Below are positions 6,329-14,111 of a stretch of 64,000 nucleotides of DNA, piece after piece. Both the position numbers and the translations under genes were made by a program. This stretch comes from Actinoplanes lobatus (GTDB lineage Bacteria; Actinomycetota; Actinomycetes; Mycobacteriales; Micromonosporaceae). The stretch is from the NCBI RefSeq assembly GCF_014205215.1, contig NZ_JACHNC010000001.1, positions 1,927,001 to 1,991,000 on the forward strand. The letters are read 5' to 3'. Each line of letters begins with the position of its first letter. The stretch's first letter is position 1. Below the pieces are notes generated by a model, which made no database searches, was not told the origin of the DNA, and saw only the letters and a program-made list of their open reading frames with translations.

Positions 6329-8483
6329 AGGCGGCCTTGCGGCGGTCGATCGCGGCGTCGATGTCGTCGACCTTGGCTCCCTTGAGAGCCCGCCCGCCGC
6401 GTTTGACATCTACGCTGCGTACACCGAACGCGCGGACCTGAGCCGAGATCGATTCGGCGGTGATGTCGGCGTAGTGCTCCGGCAGACGACCGGCCAGCCG
6501 CTCGGCCAGGTCCTCCCACTGCAAGCCGTTCTCGCCGCGCTCGAACATCGAGCGCACGTCGGCGAGCACGTCGCGGGAGATCCGGGCCACGTCCTCCCCG
6601 GCGGCCATACCGGTCAGCGTCCCCGTCTGTTCCCGCAGGCCACGAGCGGCGATCAGGATCTTCTCGGCGTCGTCGCCGTCGGCGAAGAACGTGCGCACCG
6701 TCGGCGTCGCGTCGGTGGCACCACGTAGGATGCCGACGCCCTTGTAGGACGGCAGCAGCGTGGACGAGTCGAAGCCTTCCGAGTACGCGCCGGAACCGAG
6801 TGCCAGGTCACTGACCTGCCACGACCCGGTGCGCAGGCTGAATCGCACCTGGTGGTTGTCGCGGAAGCTGATGAACTGCTGAGCGACCTGCCCGGTGCCG
6901 ACTCCGCTGGGCCGCTGGGTTGCGTCGACGAAGATGACGCCGGCCGCCGGGGCGACCTTGACCAGATACACCAGCAGCGCGGCGATCTCCTTGGAGATGT
7001 CCCCGAGATCGAAGTACTCCTGGAACTCGTCCAGGATCACCATGCGGACCGGCATCTTGTACTTCGGATCACGGGCGATCTCTCGGGTCAGCTTGCCTTC
7101 CGGGCACACGTCCACGGGCAGCTTGGACAGCCGCTCGTAACGGTCCTGAACGTCGGCCTTGATCTCCCGCAGCGCTTCCAACACGATCTCGGCCGGGTCG
7201 CCGTCGCGGGTCATCGCCAGACCGAACGCGCACCGGTCGGCGATCAACGCGAACTTGCGCCAGTCCGGCTTACCGCCACCGTCGAACACTGTGATCTTCA
7301 CGTACGGGTCGAGCGCGGCGTACAGGCCGAGCAACCGCGCGGCCCACGTCTTACCCTGCCGGGGCTGAGCGGCGATCATGATCGAGATCCACATCAGCAG
7401 GATCTCGACCTTGTTGCCGCGCTCGTCCAGGCCGAACGGGGCAGGCTGCCAGATGTCGGTGGGCTTGCACCGCAGCAGCGGCGTGCTCCCCACACCAACC
7501 GACAGCGGGTCACGGTCGGCCACCCACAGCGTGTGCCGCCGGTGCGAGGTGGCGTCGCGGGTGATGAACACCTGAGAGATCGCCACGTCCAGGCCGGACG
7601 CGATCGCGCCGCGCGCCTTGACCGCGTCGTCGAACGTCTTGCCGTACGGCAGATCGATCGACACCTGAGAGCCGGTCCCGGACCGGTCCCGGGCCATCGT
7701 CGAACCGAACGCCACCTGTTGGTGGGACCGGTCCGGGTGGCCGAGCCCGGCGGCGTAGTACGCCCGAAGGATGATGTCCGGGTTGATCCGGCGGAACCGT
7801 CCGGCGACGGTCGCCGGGGTGATGATCGGCCGGTCGTCGGGGCGGCCGATGTGGGCCAGGAACGCCACCACGCCCGCGGCGCTCGCCAGCAGCGCCCACG
7901 TCGGTGCGGTCGCGTACAGGATCGGTCCGCCGATCAGCAGCGTGAGCAGACCGGCCAGCAGCACGATCCCGCGCCACATCCGGGTGGCCTTGACCTCCCG
8001 GTGCAGCTTGAGCCACATCGCCGGGTCGTTGGCGTCGGCGGCGGCCTGCCGCAGCCCGTACTGCTCCGACACCCACCACCACTTGATCTGGCGGCCGAGC
8101 AGCCGGAACGCGCCGACGATCGACCAGAACGCGGCGAGCAGCGCGTACCAGGGCGAGCGCAGCGCGTGGAAGCCGAGCCGGTACGCGCCGATCGCGGCGG
8201 CCTGCTTCGCGCTGTGCTTGATGTTGGGCCAGGTGTTCCAGCCGACCGGCACGATCGGGATCCGGCCGCCGGTCGCGGCCGGCGGCGGGTCGACCGGGTC
8301 GCCGCCGCGCTGCGGCTCGGCGTCCAGGGCCACCTCGAAGTGGGTGCCGCCGGGCTCGGCCGCCGCCCGCCGGGCTCGGGCCGTGTCCAGGTCCACCACG
8401 GCGGCGTCGGGCTGGTCAGCCAGGTCGTATTCGGCGGCGCTCCAGTCGAACCCGTCAGGGCCGGGAGTCGGGTTGTCGCTCAC
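6327..8483 (-). CDS. traB: FtsK/SpoIIIE-type DNA translocase, TraB/TraSA-like conjugation protein
   Basis: This 718-residue protein is the presumed motor that moves double-stranded AICE DNA between mycelial cells. It has an acidic N-terminal region, weak helices near 110-130, two clear membrane helices (about 172-210), a Walker A AAQPRQGKT (371-379), Walker B MVILDEFQE (481-489), and VIFVDATQRP (517-526). A C-terminal winged-helix-like domain (about 630-700), equivalent to FtsK gamma, would read the target repeats. The GTG at 8483 is chosen because GGAGG lies 8 bases upstream and its TGA partner ends the upstream gene (GTGA overlap). No relaxase is present, as expected for this transfer type. 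Confidence 0.92.
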   Translation of the reverse strand: MSDNPTPGPDGFDWSAAEYDLADQPDAAVVDLDTARARRAAAEPGGTHFEVALDAEPQRGGDPVDPPPAATGGRIPIVPVGWNTWPNIKHSAKQAAAIGAYRLGFHALRSPWYALLAAFWSIVGAFRLLGRQIKWWWVSEQYGLRQAAADANDPAMWLKLHREVKATRMWRGIVLLAGLLTLLIGGPILYATAPTWALLASAAGVVAFLAHIGRPDDRPIITPATVAGRFRRINPDIILRAYYAAGLGHPDRSHQQVAFGSTMARDRSGTGSQVSIDLPYGKTFDDAVKARGAIASGLDVAISQVFITRDATSHRRHTLWVADRDPLSVGVGSTPLLRCKPTDIWQPAPFGLDERGNKVEILLMWISIMIAAQPRQGKTWAARLLGLYAALDPYVKITVFDGGGKPDWRKFALIADRCAFGLAMTRDGDPAEIVLEALREIKADVQDRYERLSKLPVDVCPEGKLTREIARDPKYKMPVRMVILDEFQEYFDLGDISKEIAALLVYLVKVAPAAGVIFVDATQRPSGVGTGQVAQQFISFRDNHQVRFSLRTGSWQVSDLALGSGAYSEGFDSSTLLPSYKGVGILRGATDATPTVRTFFADGDDAEKILIAARGLREQTGTLTGMAAGEDVARISRDVLADVRSMFERGENGLQWEDLAERLAGRLPEHYADITAESISAQVRAFGVRSVDVKRGGRALKGAKVDDIDAAIDRRKAA

Positions 8484-8863
8484 GGACGGTCCTCCGTTCC
8501 GTTCATGGTGCCTGGGCATTCGAGGGGGTTGGGCAGGCAAGACCCGATCAGGCCGGGGTATTCGCCGATGTCGAACAGGCCGATGAACGTGCTCACCGGT
8601 TCGGGCACGGTGGCGCACACCGTGCCGCCCGGCGTTTCGAGGTGCACCGCGTCCGAGCCGACCGCGACGCCGGTCAGCCGCGCGTCCCGATCGAGCAGGT
8701 ACCGGGCGATCGGGCACCAGTTCGGGTTCTCGGGCTCGCCCTTGACTCCGGCGCACATGAGTTCCGTCGCCACGTCCTCAGCGGTGCGGCCGAGCGCGTA
8801 CATCAGGTACTCGGCGTTGTTCCGGACGGCGTCCGGGTCGATGTCGAGGTGAACGAGGGTCAC
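8480..8863 (-). CDS. Conserved-looking AICE protein, unknown function
   Basis: A 127-residue acidic protein with a helical N-terminus (VRNNAEYLMYALGRTAEDVATELM) and an NWCPIARYLL motif. The remainder is beta-rich and ends in a Cys-Pro-rich tail. It is coupled to the translocase gene by a four-base overlap, so a role in transfer or in its control is plausible. I did not recognise a named family. Confidence 0.7.
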   Translation of the reverse strand: MTLVHLDIDPDAVRNNAEYLMYALGRTAEDVATELMCAGVKGEPENPNWCPIARYLLDRDARLTGVAVGSDAVHLETPGGTVCATVPEPVSTFIGLFDIGEYPGLIGSCLPNPLECPGTMNGTEDRP

Positions 8864-8875
8864 GACGCCTCCCGG

Positions 8876-9040
8876 TCAGTCGAGGGGTCCGCAGGCGTGC
8901 TCACGCTGCGAGCCGTGACAGCCGCACGTGAGGTATCCGCCGACATCGATCAGCGGGAAGTCGTCCATGTCCGTCACCTCCGGCTCGGCCGGGGTGAGGT
9001 CGACGGCGTCCGTGTCGGGTCGCGCGGGGATGGTGGTCAC
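8876..9040 (-). CDS. Very small acidic Cys-containing AICE protein
   Basis: A 54-residue frame starting with GTG at 9040, seven bases downstream of GGGGGAG. The sequence is Pro/Asp-rich and ends YLTCGCHGSQREHACGPLD, with three Cys and two His that could bind a metal. It lies 6 bases after the NUDIX stop codon and 12 before the next gene start, which supports a real gene in the operon. Function unknown. Confidence 0.55.
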   Translation of the reverse strand: MTTIPARPDTDAVDLTPAEPEVTDMDDFPLIDVGGYLTCGCHGSQREHACGPLD

Positions 9041-9046
9041 TGCCGA

Positions 9047-9739
9047 TCACTCCCCCGAGCCGAGCGCGTCGGCGAGCATCGCCCGGTGCGCCGGGAAGAT
9101 CTCGGCGTAGAACTCGTCGTCCAGGTAGGTGGTCAGGGCCTTGAAGTTGTCGGCCAGCACCCACGCCGCGCACACGGCGTCGTCGCCAGCGGTGGGCTGG
9201 GGGAGCTGCCACGGGTGCTCGATGGGGCCGAAGTCGATGCGGACCAGCACGGTGACCATCCACGCCTCATCCGAGGCACGCGGGTCGGGCACGTACCGGG
9301 CCGGCAGCGTCGTGACCCACGGGTCGCTGGGGTTGGCGGAAAGGCTGGTCTCTTCCCGGAGTTCCCGCACGGCGGCGTCGGTGGGGTCCTCACCCGGGTC
9401 GACGTAGCCGCCGGGGAGCGCCCATCCGTGGCCGTCGGAGCGCTCGACCATGACGATCCAGCGGTGTCCGGCGGAGTCGACGGCCGACACGAGGGCGTCG
9501 GCGCAGACCTGCTCGCCCCAATGGCCCAGCTCGTTGCGGCCGTAGCGGATGCCGGTGCTCTCACACGGGTTGACCGGCCGCCCGTCGATCACGTTGAACG
9601 GGATGACGGCGGCGGCCTGCCGGGTCGTCCAGTCGATGCGGGTCGGGTCGGTCTCGGGGTCGGCCCACGACGCGCCGGCCGCAGCGGCGGCGAGCACGTC
9701 GGGGTGGGTGAAGGTGCGGTGCGTGTGTTGCGGGACCAT
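9047..9739 (-). CDS. NUDIX hydrolase (AICE type)
   Basis: A 230-residue protein. The NUDIX box starts at G111 and reads GYVDPGE...RELREE to about residue 131, with the catalytic Glu residues intact. The last Gly of the consensus is replaced by Thr (EETSL). Such proteins hydrolyse nucleoside diphosphates linked to another group. NUDIX genes are frequent in AICEs and have been proposed to act in signalling between mycelia; the substrate is unknown. The ATG at 9739 follows GAGAGGACCCTC. Confidence 0.88.
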   Translation of the reverse strand: MVPQHTHRTFTHPDVLAAAAAGASWADPETDPTRIDWTTRQAAAVIPFNVIDGRPVNPCESTGIRYGRNELGHWGEQVCADALVSAVDSAGHRWIVMVERSDGHGWALPGGYVDPGEDPTDAAVRELREETSLSANPSDPWVTTLPARYVPDPRASDEAWMVTVLVRIDFGPIEHPWQLPQPTAGDDAVCAAWVLADNFKALTTYLDDEFYAEIFPAHRAMLADALGSGE

Positions 9740-9830
9740 GAGGGTCCTCTCTCGTGTCGGTGATACGGGGGTGAGGACCGGCGGCACGGCACGGGTTTCC
9801 AGGCCACAAGGGCCGTGCCGCCGGGCGAAG

Positions 9831-9983
9831 TCAGGACTGATCGGCCTTGCGTTTCTGCTCGCCGTAGATCAGGCGGCGGCGGGTCGCGTCGTCGGAAAGC
9901 ACGTCGCGGTTGGCCTTGTGGGCGCGACGGCTGATGTCGTCCCACTGCTGGTCAGTGATCGTGTTCGGGACGCGAGCCGACAT
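9831..9983 (-). CDS. 50-residue charged AICE protein
   Basis: The frame begins MSARVPNTITDQQWDDISRRA and continues as a charged helical peptide ending in KRKADQS. Its ATG overlaps the stop codon of the upstream small gene (CATCA on the plus strand), so the two are coupled. No family recognised; similar short helical proteins are common between spdB and nudix genes in AICEs. Confidence 0.6.
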   Translation of the reverse strand: MSARVPNTITDQQWDDISRRAHKANRDVLSDDATRRRLIYGEQKRKADQS

Positions 9984-10135
9984 CAGCGCTTGTCCTTGCT
10001 GCGCTGCTCGGCCATCCGGCGGAAGTACTCCCGCGTCGCGGCCTGCTCGCGCCGGGCGCGGTCCTCGCTGTAGCCGGCCCGCTTGAACATGCGGTACTTC
10101 TCGTCGGCTACCTGCTCGGAGACCTTCTTAGTCAT
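9983..10135 (-). CDS. 50-residue charged helical AICE protein
   Basis: It starts MTKKVSEQVADEKYRMFKRAG and is almost entirely charged helix (RARREQAATREYFRRMAEQR). The ATG at 10135 follows GGAAATCGTC. It overlaps the next small gene. It could be a DNA- or membrane-associated accessory protein; nothing more can be said. Confidence 0.6.
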   Translation of the reverse strand: MTKKVSEQVADEKYRMFKRAGYSEDRARREQAATREYFRRMAEQRSKDKR

Positions 10136-10212
10136 GACGATTTCCTTCCCGGTCGCCGATCTGGCGGCCACCGCACACGACCGGCGCACAGGTCCGGTCG
10201 CGGCGGCGGCGG

Positions 10213-10344
10213 TCAGCGCTTGGCGTTCTGCCTGGCCCGGCGCTCGTCGGCGAGGCGCTGTGCCTCGCGCATCTGCGCTTCGCGGGCCTGCCGGTTGCGT
10301 TCGCGGATCTCGTCGCGCTGGGCGTGCAGCCACTTGTCAGCCAT
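10213..10344 (-). CDS. 43-residue Arg/Gln-rich helical peptide
   Basis: The frame MADKWLHAQRDEIRERNRQA... continues as one long amphipathic helix rich in R, Q, E and A. The ATG at 10344 overlaps the upstream stop (TGATG) and GGAGG lies 6 bases before it. Its place in a chain of overlapping small genes supports that it is translated. Confidence 0.6.
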   Translation of the reverse strand: MADKWLHAQRDEIRERNRQAREAQMREAQRLADERRARQNAKR

Positions 10345-10529
10345 CAGGACCTCCGACCGGTGACGGCCCGGAACAGCGCCCGGCCGGCCGCGCTCGCGGC
10401 GTCGCCGGCCACGCGGGCGATCTGGTTCTCACGGAACGTCGCGGGGTCCTCGGTGCTGCCCTTGGGCATCCGGCCCTTGCTGGCGCGGCCGGTCTCGAAG
10501 TCGGCCACCCATCCGGTCTTGCGGCCCAT
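10344..10529 (-). CDS. 61-residue small AICE protein
   Basis: It starts MGRKTGWVADFETGRASKGR and has a C-terminal helix (RENQIARVAGDAASAAGRALF). The start overlaps the stop codon of the upstream gene. A Gly/Lys-rich N-terminus and hydrophobic C-terminal helix could mean peripheral membrane contact. No family recognised. Confidence 0.6.
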   Translation of the reverse strand: MGRKTGWVADFETGRASKGRMPKGSTEDPATFRENQIARVAGDAASAAGRALFRAVTGRRS

Positions 10530-10693
10530 CAGTGGCCACCGCTCTTGCCGATCGAGCGGCGGTCGCGGCCGGCGGCGCGCGCGGTGCGGTCCTTGGCCGT
10601 GTCCTCGGTGCGGGCGCGGGCCTGATCCGCCTTGATCTCGGCGGCGGTGCGGCCCATGTACGGGCCTCCCGCGCTGAACAGGTTGCTTGCCAT
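10529..10693 (-). CDS. 54-residue small AICE protein
   Basis: It opens MASNLFSAGGPYMGRTAAEIKADQ and becomes Arg/Asp-rich. The ATG at 10693 is preceded by TGGGAGGTCACCAGT. It is the first of a chain of tiny genes that follow the SpdB-like gene. Function unknown. Confidence 0.6.
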   Translation of the reverse strand: MASNLFSAGGPYMGRTAAEIKADQARARTEDTAKDRTARAAGRDRRSIGKSGGH

Positions 10694-10785
10694 ACTGGTG
10701 ACCTCCCAAAGGTCTGCTGACTGGATGGGGTGACCGGCGGCGCAGCACGTTGCTTGCAGGCCTTGGGCTGCGTCGCCGGGCGGAT

Positions 10786-11664
10786 CTAGTGCGAGCGGTG
10801 CATCAGGTGCGCGAGACCGGCGCCCATGCCGAGCACGGCGACCGGGATGCAGGAGACGGCGGCGGTGATCGGCCACGGGGCCGACTCCCACCCAGCGGCG
10901 GCCATCAGGTGGTAGGCGACCTGGCCGAGCGCGCCGAGCAGCAGCGACGCGAGCGCCGACCACTTGGCGAACTTGAGCGCCGGGCCAGTGACCATGCCGG
11001 ACAGCCACACGTACAGCGCGTACGCGGCGTAGGTCTCCACGCCGATCGGCAGCGTGATCGCCGTGTTGATCTGGAAGTCAGAGATGCCGGGCAGCAGCGT
11101 GACCATGCCGAACCCGGTGAGGCGTCCCATCTCGACCCAGCCGCCCCAGATCGCGACGAACGCGGGCAGGCAGAGGATCAGCACGGGCCAGACGATCGGC
11201 CGGCGGCGCTTCGGCGCGGGCTCGGCGACCGACTCGGCCGCCGGCGGCTCGACCGGCTCGGCGGGCGGACGGGCGATGCCGACCCACGCCATCTCGTCGC
11301 CGGGGTCGATCAGCGGAGGCGGATATACGACCGGCTCGACCGGCGAGACCGGGTCGTTCACCCGGCCCGCTCGGCGGAGCAGATCCTCGCGTTCCGCCGC
11401 GCTCGCCTCAGGCGAGTCCCACCCGCGACCAGTAGTCACGGTGGGCACGGCGATCGGCGGGACCGGCTCGGCGGCGGTCGGCGCGGCCGGGGCGGTCGTG
11501 AGCGCGGCGATCAGCTCTTTCGCCTTCGGTCCGCCGACCTTGAAGGTCTTCATCAACTGGTTGCGGCTCGGGATCTCGCCGAGCCGGTCGACCAGGTCGC
11601 GTGCGTGCGGGATCAGTTCGTCGACGGTGCGCGGGTAGGCGCTCGGGGTGGTCGTGGCGGTCAT
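10786..11664 (-). CDS. spdB: SpdB-like / DUF2637-like integral membrane spread protein
   Basis: A 292-residue protein. The N-terminal ~50 residues look like a helix-turn-helix (VDRLGEIPSRNQLMKTFKVGGPKAKELI), then an acidic Pro-rich linker, then four to five membrane helices from about residue 155 (PIVWPVLILCLPAFVAIWGG, ITLPIGVETYAAYALYVWL, and others) ending near a His/Arg tail. This layout matches spread proteins of Streptomyces plasmids and AICEs, which help DNA move along the mycelium. The ATG at 11664 is preceded by GAGAGGAACAGCCG. It lies upstream of the small-gene chain in the same train. Confidence 0.8.
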   Translation of the reverse strand: MTATTTPSAYPRTVDELIPHARDLVDRLGEIPSRNQLMKTFKVGGPKAKELIAALTTAPAAPTAAEPVPPIAVPTVTTGRGWDSPEASAAEREDLLRRAGRVNDPVSPVEPVVYPPPLIDPGDEMAWVGIARPPAEPVEPPAAESVAEPAPKRRRPIVWPVLILCLPAFVAIWGGWVEMGRLTGFGMVTLLPGISDFQINTAITLPIGVETYAAYALYVWLSGMVTGPALKFAKWSALASLLLGALGQVAYHLMAAAGWESAPWPITAAVSCIPVAVLGMGAGLAHLMHRSH

Positions 11665-11698
11665 CGGCTGTTCCTCTCGGAGCAGGGATAAAGGCAGG

Positions 11699-12052
11699 TC
11701 ACGCGCACTCGATGCAGCAGCCGAGCGAGCGCGGGATGCAGTAGGGCCGGACGGTCGAGCAGGTCGAGCAGGTGCGGCGAGCGCGCATCGCCTTGGCGAG
11801 CGCCGCTCGGACGGCCGGCGTCGCGGTGCGCTTGGGCCGGGCCAGGTCGAGCCGGTACAGGTAGGCGGCGCGGACGCCACCGACGCCGCGCCACATGATC
11901 TGAGCGGCGACGGGTTGTCCGCCGGGACAGAGGCCGCGTTCTCGCAGTTGGCGTCGGGTGGCGTAACCGGCAGGGGCACCCCGCCACCAGTAGGTGGGGA
12001 TGCCGTACCGGTCACCGTCCGGGTCGTGGAACGCGGCCCGGATGCGGGCCAT
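11699..12052 (-). CDS. RRQRL-motif zinc-binding AICE protein
   Basis: A 117-residue protein with the core ATRRQLRERGLCPGGQPV, the variant RRQL motif of a small protein family found in actinobacterial mobile elements. It has a C-terminal Cys cluster (CSTCSTVRPYCIPRSLGCCIEC) likely to bind zinc. The start overlaps the stop of the upstream gene by one base. The function is not known; the family travels with spdB and traB genes. Confidence 0.72.
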   Translation of the reverse strand: MARIRAAFHDPDGDRYGIPTYWWRGAPAGYATRRQLRERGLCPGGQPVAAQIMWRGVGGVRAAYLYRLDLARPKRTATPAVRAALAKAMRARRTCSTCSTVRPYCIPRSLGCCIECA

Positions 12053-12303
12053 CAGGCCGCGCGGCGCGGGCTCGGCGACCGAGTCAGCCGGGCCACCAGC
12101 GCGAACGTCTCGCGGATCACCGCGCGCTCGGCGCGGCGCACCCGGCGCACGTCCAGCTCACTCACCGGTCCGCGCTCGGCCGTGTTCAGCAAGGTGATCT
12201 CGGTGTCCAGCCAGACCAACTCGGCGTTGATCAGCGGTTCCTCGATCTCGATCGCCGCCAGGTCGGCGGCGGTCGGCTCGGCGTAGAAGTCGTGATCACT
12301 CAC
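12052..12303 (-). CDS. DUF6284-like small AICE protein, first gene of the minus-strand train
   Basis: An 83-residue acidic helical protein (ADLAAIEIEEPLINAELVWLDTEITLL...RRVRRAERAVI). I chose GTG 12303 because GGAGG lies 8 bases upstream; the ATG at 12318 would put that Shine-Dalgarno inside the gene. Sequence and position resemble the DUF6284 proteins that open many AICE transfer operons; this family call is from memory. The presumed operon promoter lies in 12304-12713. Confidence 0.65.
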   Translation of the reverse strand: MSDHDFYAEPTAADLAAIEIEEPLINAELVWLDTEITLLNTAERGPVSELDVRRVRRAERAVIRETFALVARLTRSPSPRRAA

Positions 12304-12713
12304 GGGGTGTTCCTCCATAGGAAGGGTCAGCGCGACACCGACGCGAGCGGCCGATGCCGCACTGACCAGCGAAAAATGACGAAGAGATGCATGGATGACC
12401 AGCGCCCATGCGCGGCGACCTTTTCGGGAATCCGTCCCTTGGGAGGTGCAGCCCAGCGGCTCTATGGAGTTCTCAGAGAACGTGTGCGCGGCGGGACGAT
12501 CACGAACGGTGCAGCCTGAGCCACATCCGCCGTGTCGGAGCCCGACCGGCTATGCAGCTCACGCTAACAGTTGTTAGGCATTCCAATCAACTGTTATGGC
12601 ACGAACCAGCCTTGACCAGCAGAGACGGGCCTCACAGCGCGGACAACTGTTAGGTCTTGATAGGCTCGGCGGGTTGGCTACCGGAGCCGCGTGCGGCAGT
12701 GAGGACAACCCAG
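12304..12713. other. Divergent regulatory region of the AICE
   Basis: These 410 bases separate the minus-strand gene train from the plus-strand regulator. No convincing gene is seen; short frames here lack ribosome-binding sites. The half next to the GntR gene is AT-richer and carries three CAACTGTTA boxes (listed separately). Promoters for both directions are expected here. Confidence 0.6.
12564..12653. promoter_or_regulatory. Three CAACTGTTA boxes, probable operators of the GntR-type regulator
   Basis: Site 1 is CTAACAGTTGTTAG (12564-12577), a palindrome with 6-base arms whose complement contains CAACTGTTA. Site 2 is CAACTGTTA at 12588-12596 and site 3 is CAACTGTTA at 12644-12652. They lie 60-150 bases upstream of the GntR-fusion gene. 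KorSA-like GntR repressors of AICEs autoregulate and control transfer from such sites. The repeats are seen; the binding protein is inferred. Confidence 0.6.
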
Positions 12714-13571
12714 ATGGCTACGTCTCGCCCCCGCCTGACCCCGCCCGAGTCGCTTCATCAGCAAATTGCGAGGAACATCCGCAACGAGATTGAGGCCGGC
12801 GTGCTTCGCGACGGTCAGGTGTTGCCCTCAACGCGCGACCTCGCGGCGCAATGGGACGTAAGCGTCTTCACCATTTCCGAAGCGATGAAAGTCCTCATGG
12901 AAGAGGGACTGGTGGTAAGCCAGTCTCGATCCCGCCGAGTTGTACGCGCGCCGGCACAGCCGGTACCACAGTCCGAGTACCGGACCTCAACTCCGCACGT
13001 GATTTTCATCGGCGGATTCGCCGGGAGCGGAAAAACCGAACTTGGCCGCATCCTCGCACGTCAGACCGGATGGCCGATACTAGACAAAGATACGCTCACG
13101 AGGCCCGTAGTCGAGGCGGCACTCGAAGTTCTCGGCATGTCGCCGAATGACAGAGAATCCGCTACTTACTTGGATCTCGTCCGGCCGCGTGAATACGAAT
13201 CACTGCTCGCGGCCACCGATGAGAACGTAGGGTGCGGGAATAGCGCCATCGTAACCGCGCCGTTTCTGCGTGAATTCGGGGATGCCGCATGGATTGGTCG
13301 GATCAGTGCCCAGATGTCGAAGTACCGGGCACAAGTGACCTTAGTTTGGGTGTTCTGTGACGAACCCACGATGCAGGCATACATCCGGCATCGTGGGGCA
13401 GCCAGAGATTCCGCCAAGCTCGCCGACTGGAATGGTTACATCGAGCGCATTGGCTTGGACTTCCGCCCCGTCTCACCATACGAGCTAGTCGACAACAGTG
13501 CCTCAAGTTCGCCGCTCCAAGAGCAGGCTCAAGAGCTACTAAAGGCAATTCTTGCCAGCGAGAGTGAGTGA
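12714..13571 (+). CDS. GntR-type winged helix fused to a P-loop kinase-like domain
   Basis: A 285-residue two-domain protein. Residues 11-80 are a GntR winged helix (SLHQQIARNIRNEIEAGVL...LPSTRDLAAQWDVSVFTISEAMKVL). Residues 95-285 form a nucleotide-kinase-like P-loop domain with Walker A GGFAGSGKTEL (100-110), a D-K-D segment (PILDKDTL) and an Arg-containing lid (IRHRGAARDSAKL). The N-terminal part resembles KorSA-type regulators, while the ATPase/kinase part could sense a small ligand. I chose the ATG at 12714 because an earlier start would add residues unlike the family. Lower GC than the minus-strand train suggests separate origin. Seven bases separate it from the next gene. Confidence 0.75.
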   Translation: MATSRPRLTPPESLHQQIARNIRNEIEAGVLRDGQVLPSTRDLAAQWDVSVFTISEAMKVLMEEGLVVSQSRSRRVVRAPAQPVPQSEYRTSTPHVIFIGGFAGSGKTELGRILARQTGWPILDKDTLTRPVVEAALEVLGMSPNDRESATYLDLVRPREYESLLAATDENVGCGNSAIVTAPFLREFGDAAWIGRISAQMSKYRAQVTLVWVFCDEPTMQAYIRHRGAARDSAKLADWNGYIERIGLDFRPVSPYELVDNSASSSPLQEQAQELLKAILASESE

Positions 13572-13577
13572 GACGCG

Positions 13578-14111
13578 ATGAAAGGCGTCATCCTCTATGG
13601 CCCACCGGCCTCTGGCAAAGACTCGATAACCGCCGCGCTGCATGAGATCAATCCTGTTTATTGTCTCTTTCCCCGCGTCAAGGTCGGTCCGGGTCGGACA
13701 AGCGGCTATCGGATGGCAACCGGGCAAGAGGCCGAGCAGCTACGGAAACAGGGTGAGGTGGTATGGGAGAACGCTCGATACAGTTCCAGCTATATCATCG
13801 ATCGGTCTTTCCTTCTTGACCACATCGGCCGATCCATAACGGTAGTACATCTAGGCCAGACTCAGGCCGTGTCAGAGGTGACGAAAGCGATACCGGAAGC
13901 CTCATGGACGGTCGCATATCTTTGGTGCCCCAGAGATATCGCCGCGATTCGCATTCGAGCGCGCAACACTAACGACGACGAAGAGCGCTTGCGCGCTTGG
14001 GACGCAACCGAACCACTTCAAGACGCAGACCTATTCATTGACACATCGAAGATATCGATCGAGCAGGCCGCGAAGCTTATCGACAGATTCCAGAAAGAGG
14101 CGTCTCGCTAG
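13578..14111 (+). CDS. Guanylate-kinase/PhnN-like P-loop nucleotide kinase
   Basis: A 177-residue protein with Walker A YGPPASGKDSITAAL. The Asp after the Lys (GKDS) is as in ribose 1,5-bisphosphate phosphokinase PhnN rather than classic GKS/GKT kinases. The middle (FPRVKVGPGRTSGYRM...VVWENARYSSSY) matches the NMP-binding region of the guanylate-kinase fold. An Arg-rich lid IRIRARNTNDDEERLRAWD follows. The substrate cannot be read from the sequence. It is the middle gene of a three-gene plus-strand unit; its TAG abuts the next ATG. Confidence 0.7.
   Translation: MKGVILYGPPASGKDSITAALHEINPVYCLFPRVKVGPGRTSGYRMATGQEAEQLRKQGEVVWENARYSSSYIIDRSFLLDHIGRSITVVHLGQTQAVSEVTKAIPEASWTVAYLWCPRDIAAIRIRARNTNDDEERLRAWDATEPLQDADLFIDTSKISIEQAAKLIDRFQKEASR

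Noticed and set aside
8484..8756. N-terminal extension of the TraB-like protein
   Set aside because: The reading frame is a shadow of the gene at 8480-8863; GTG 8483 has GGAGG at 8 bases.
12395..12577. Small plus-strand ORFs in the divergent AICE region
   Set aside because: No ribosome-binding site, no family, and they cover the operator region.
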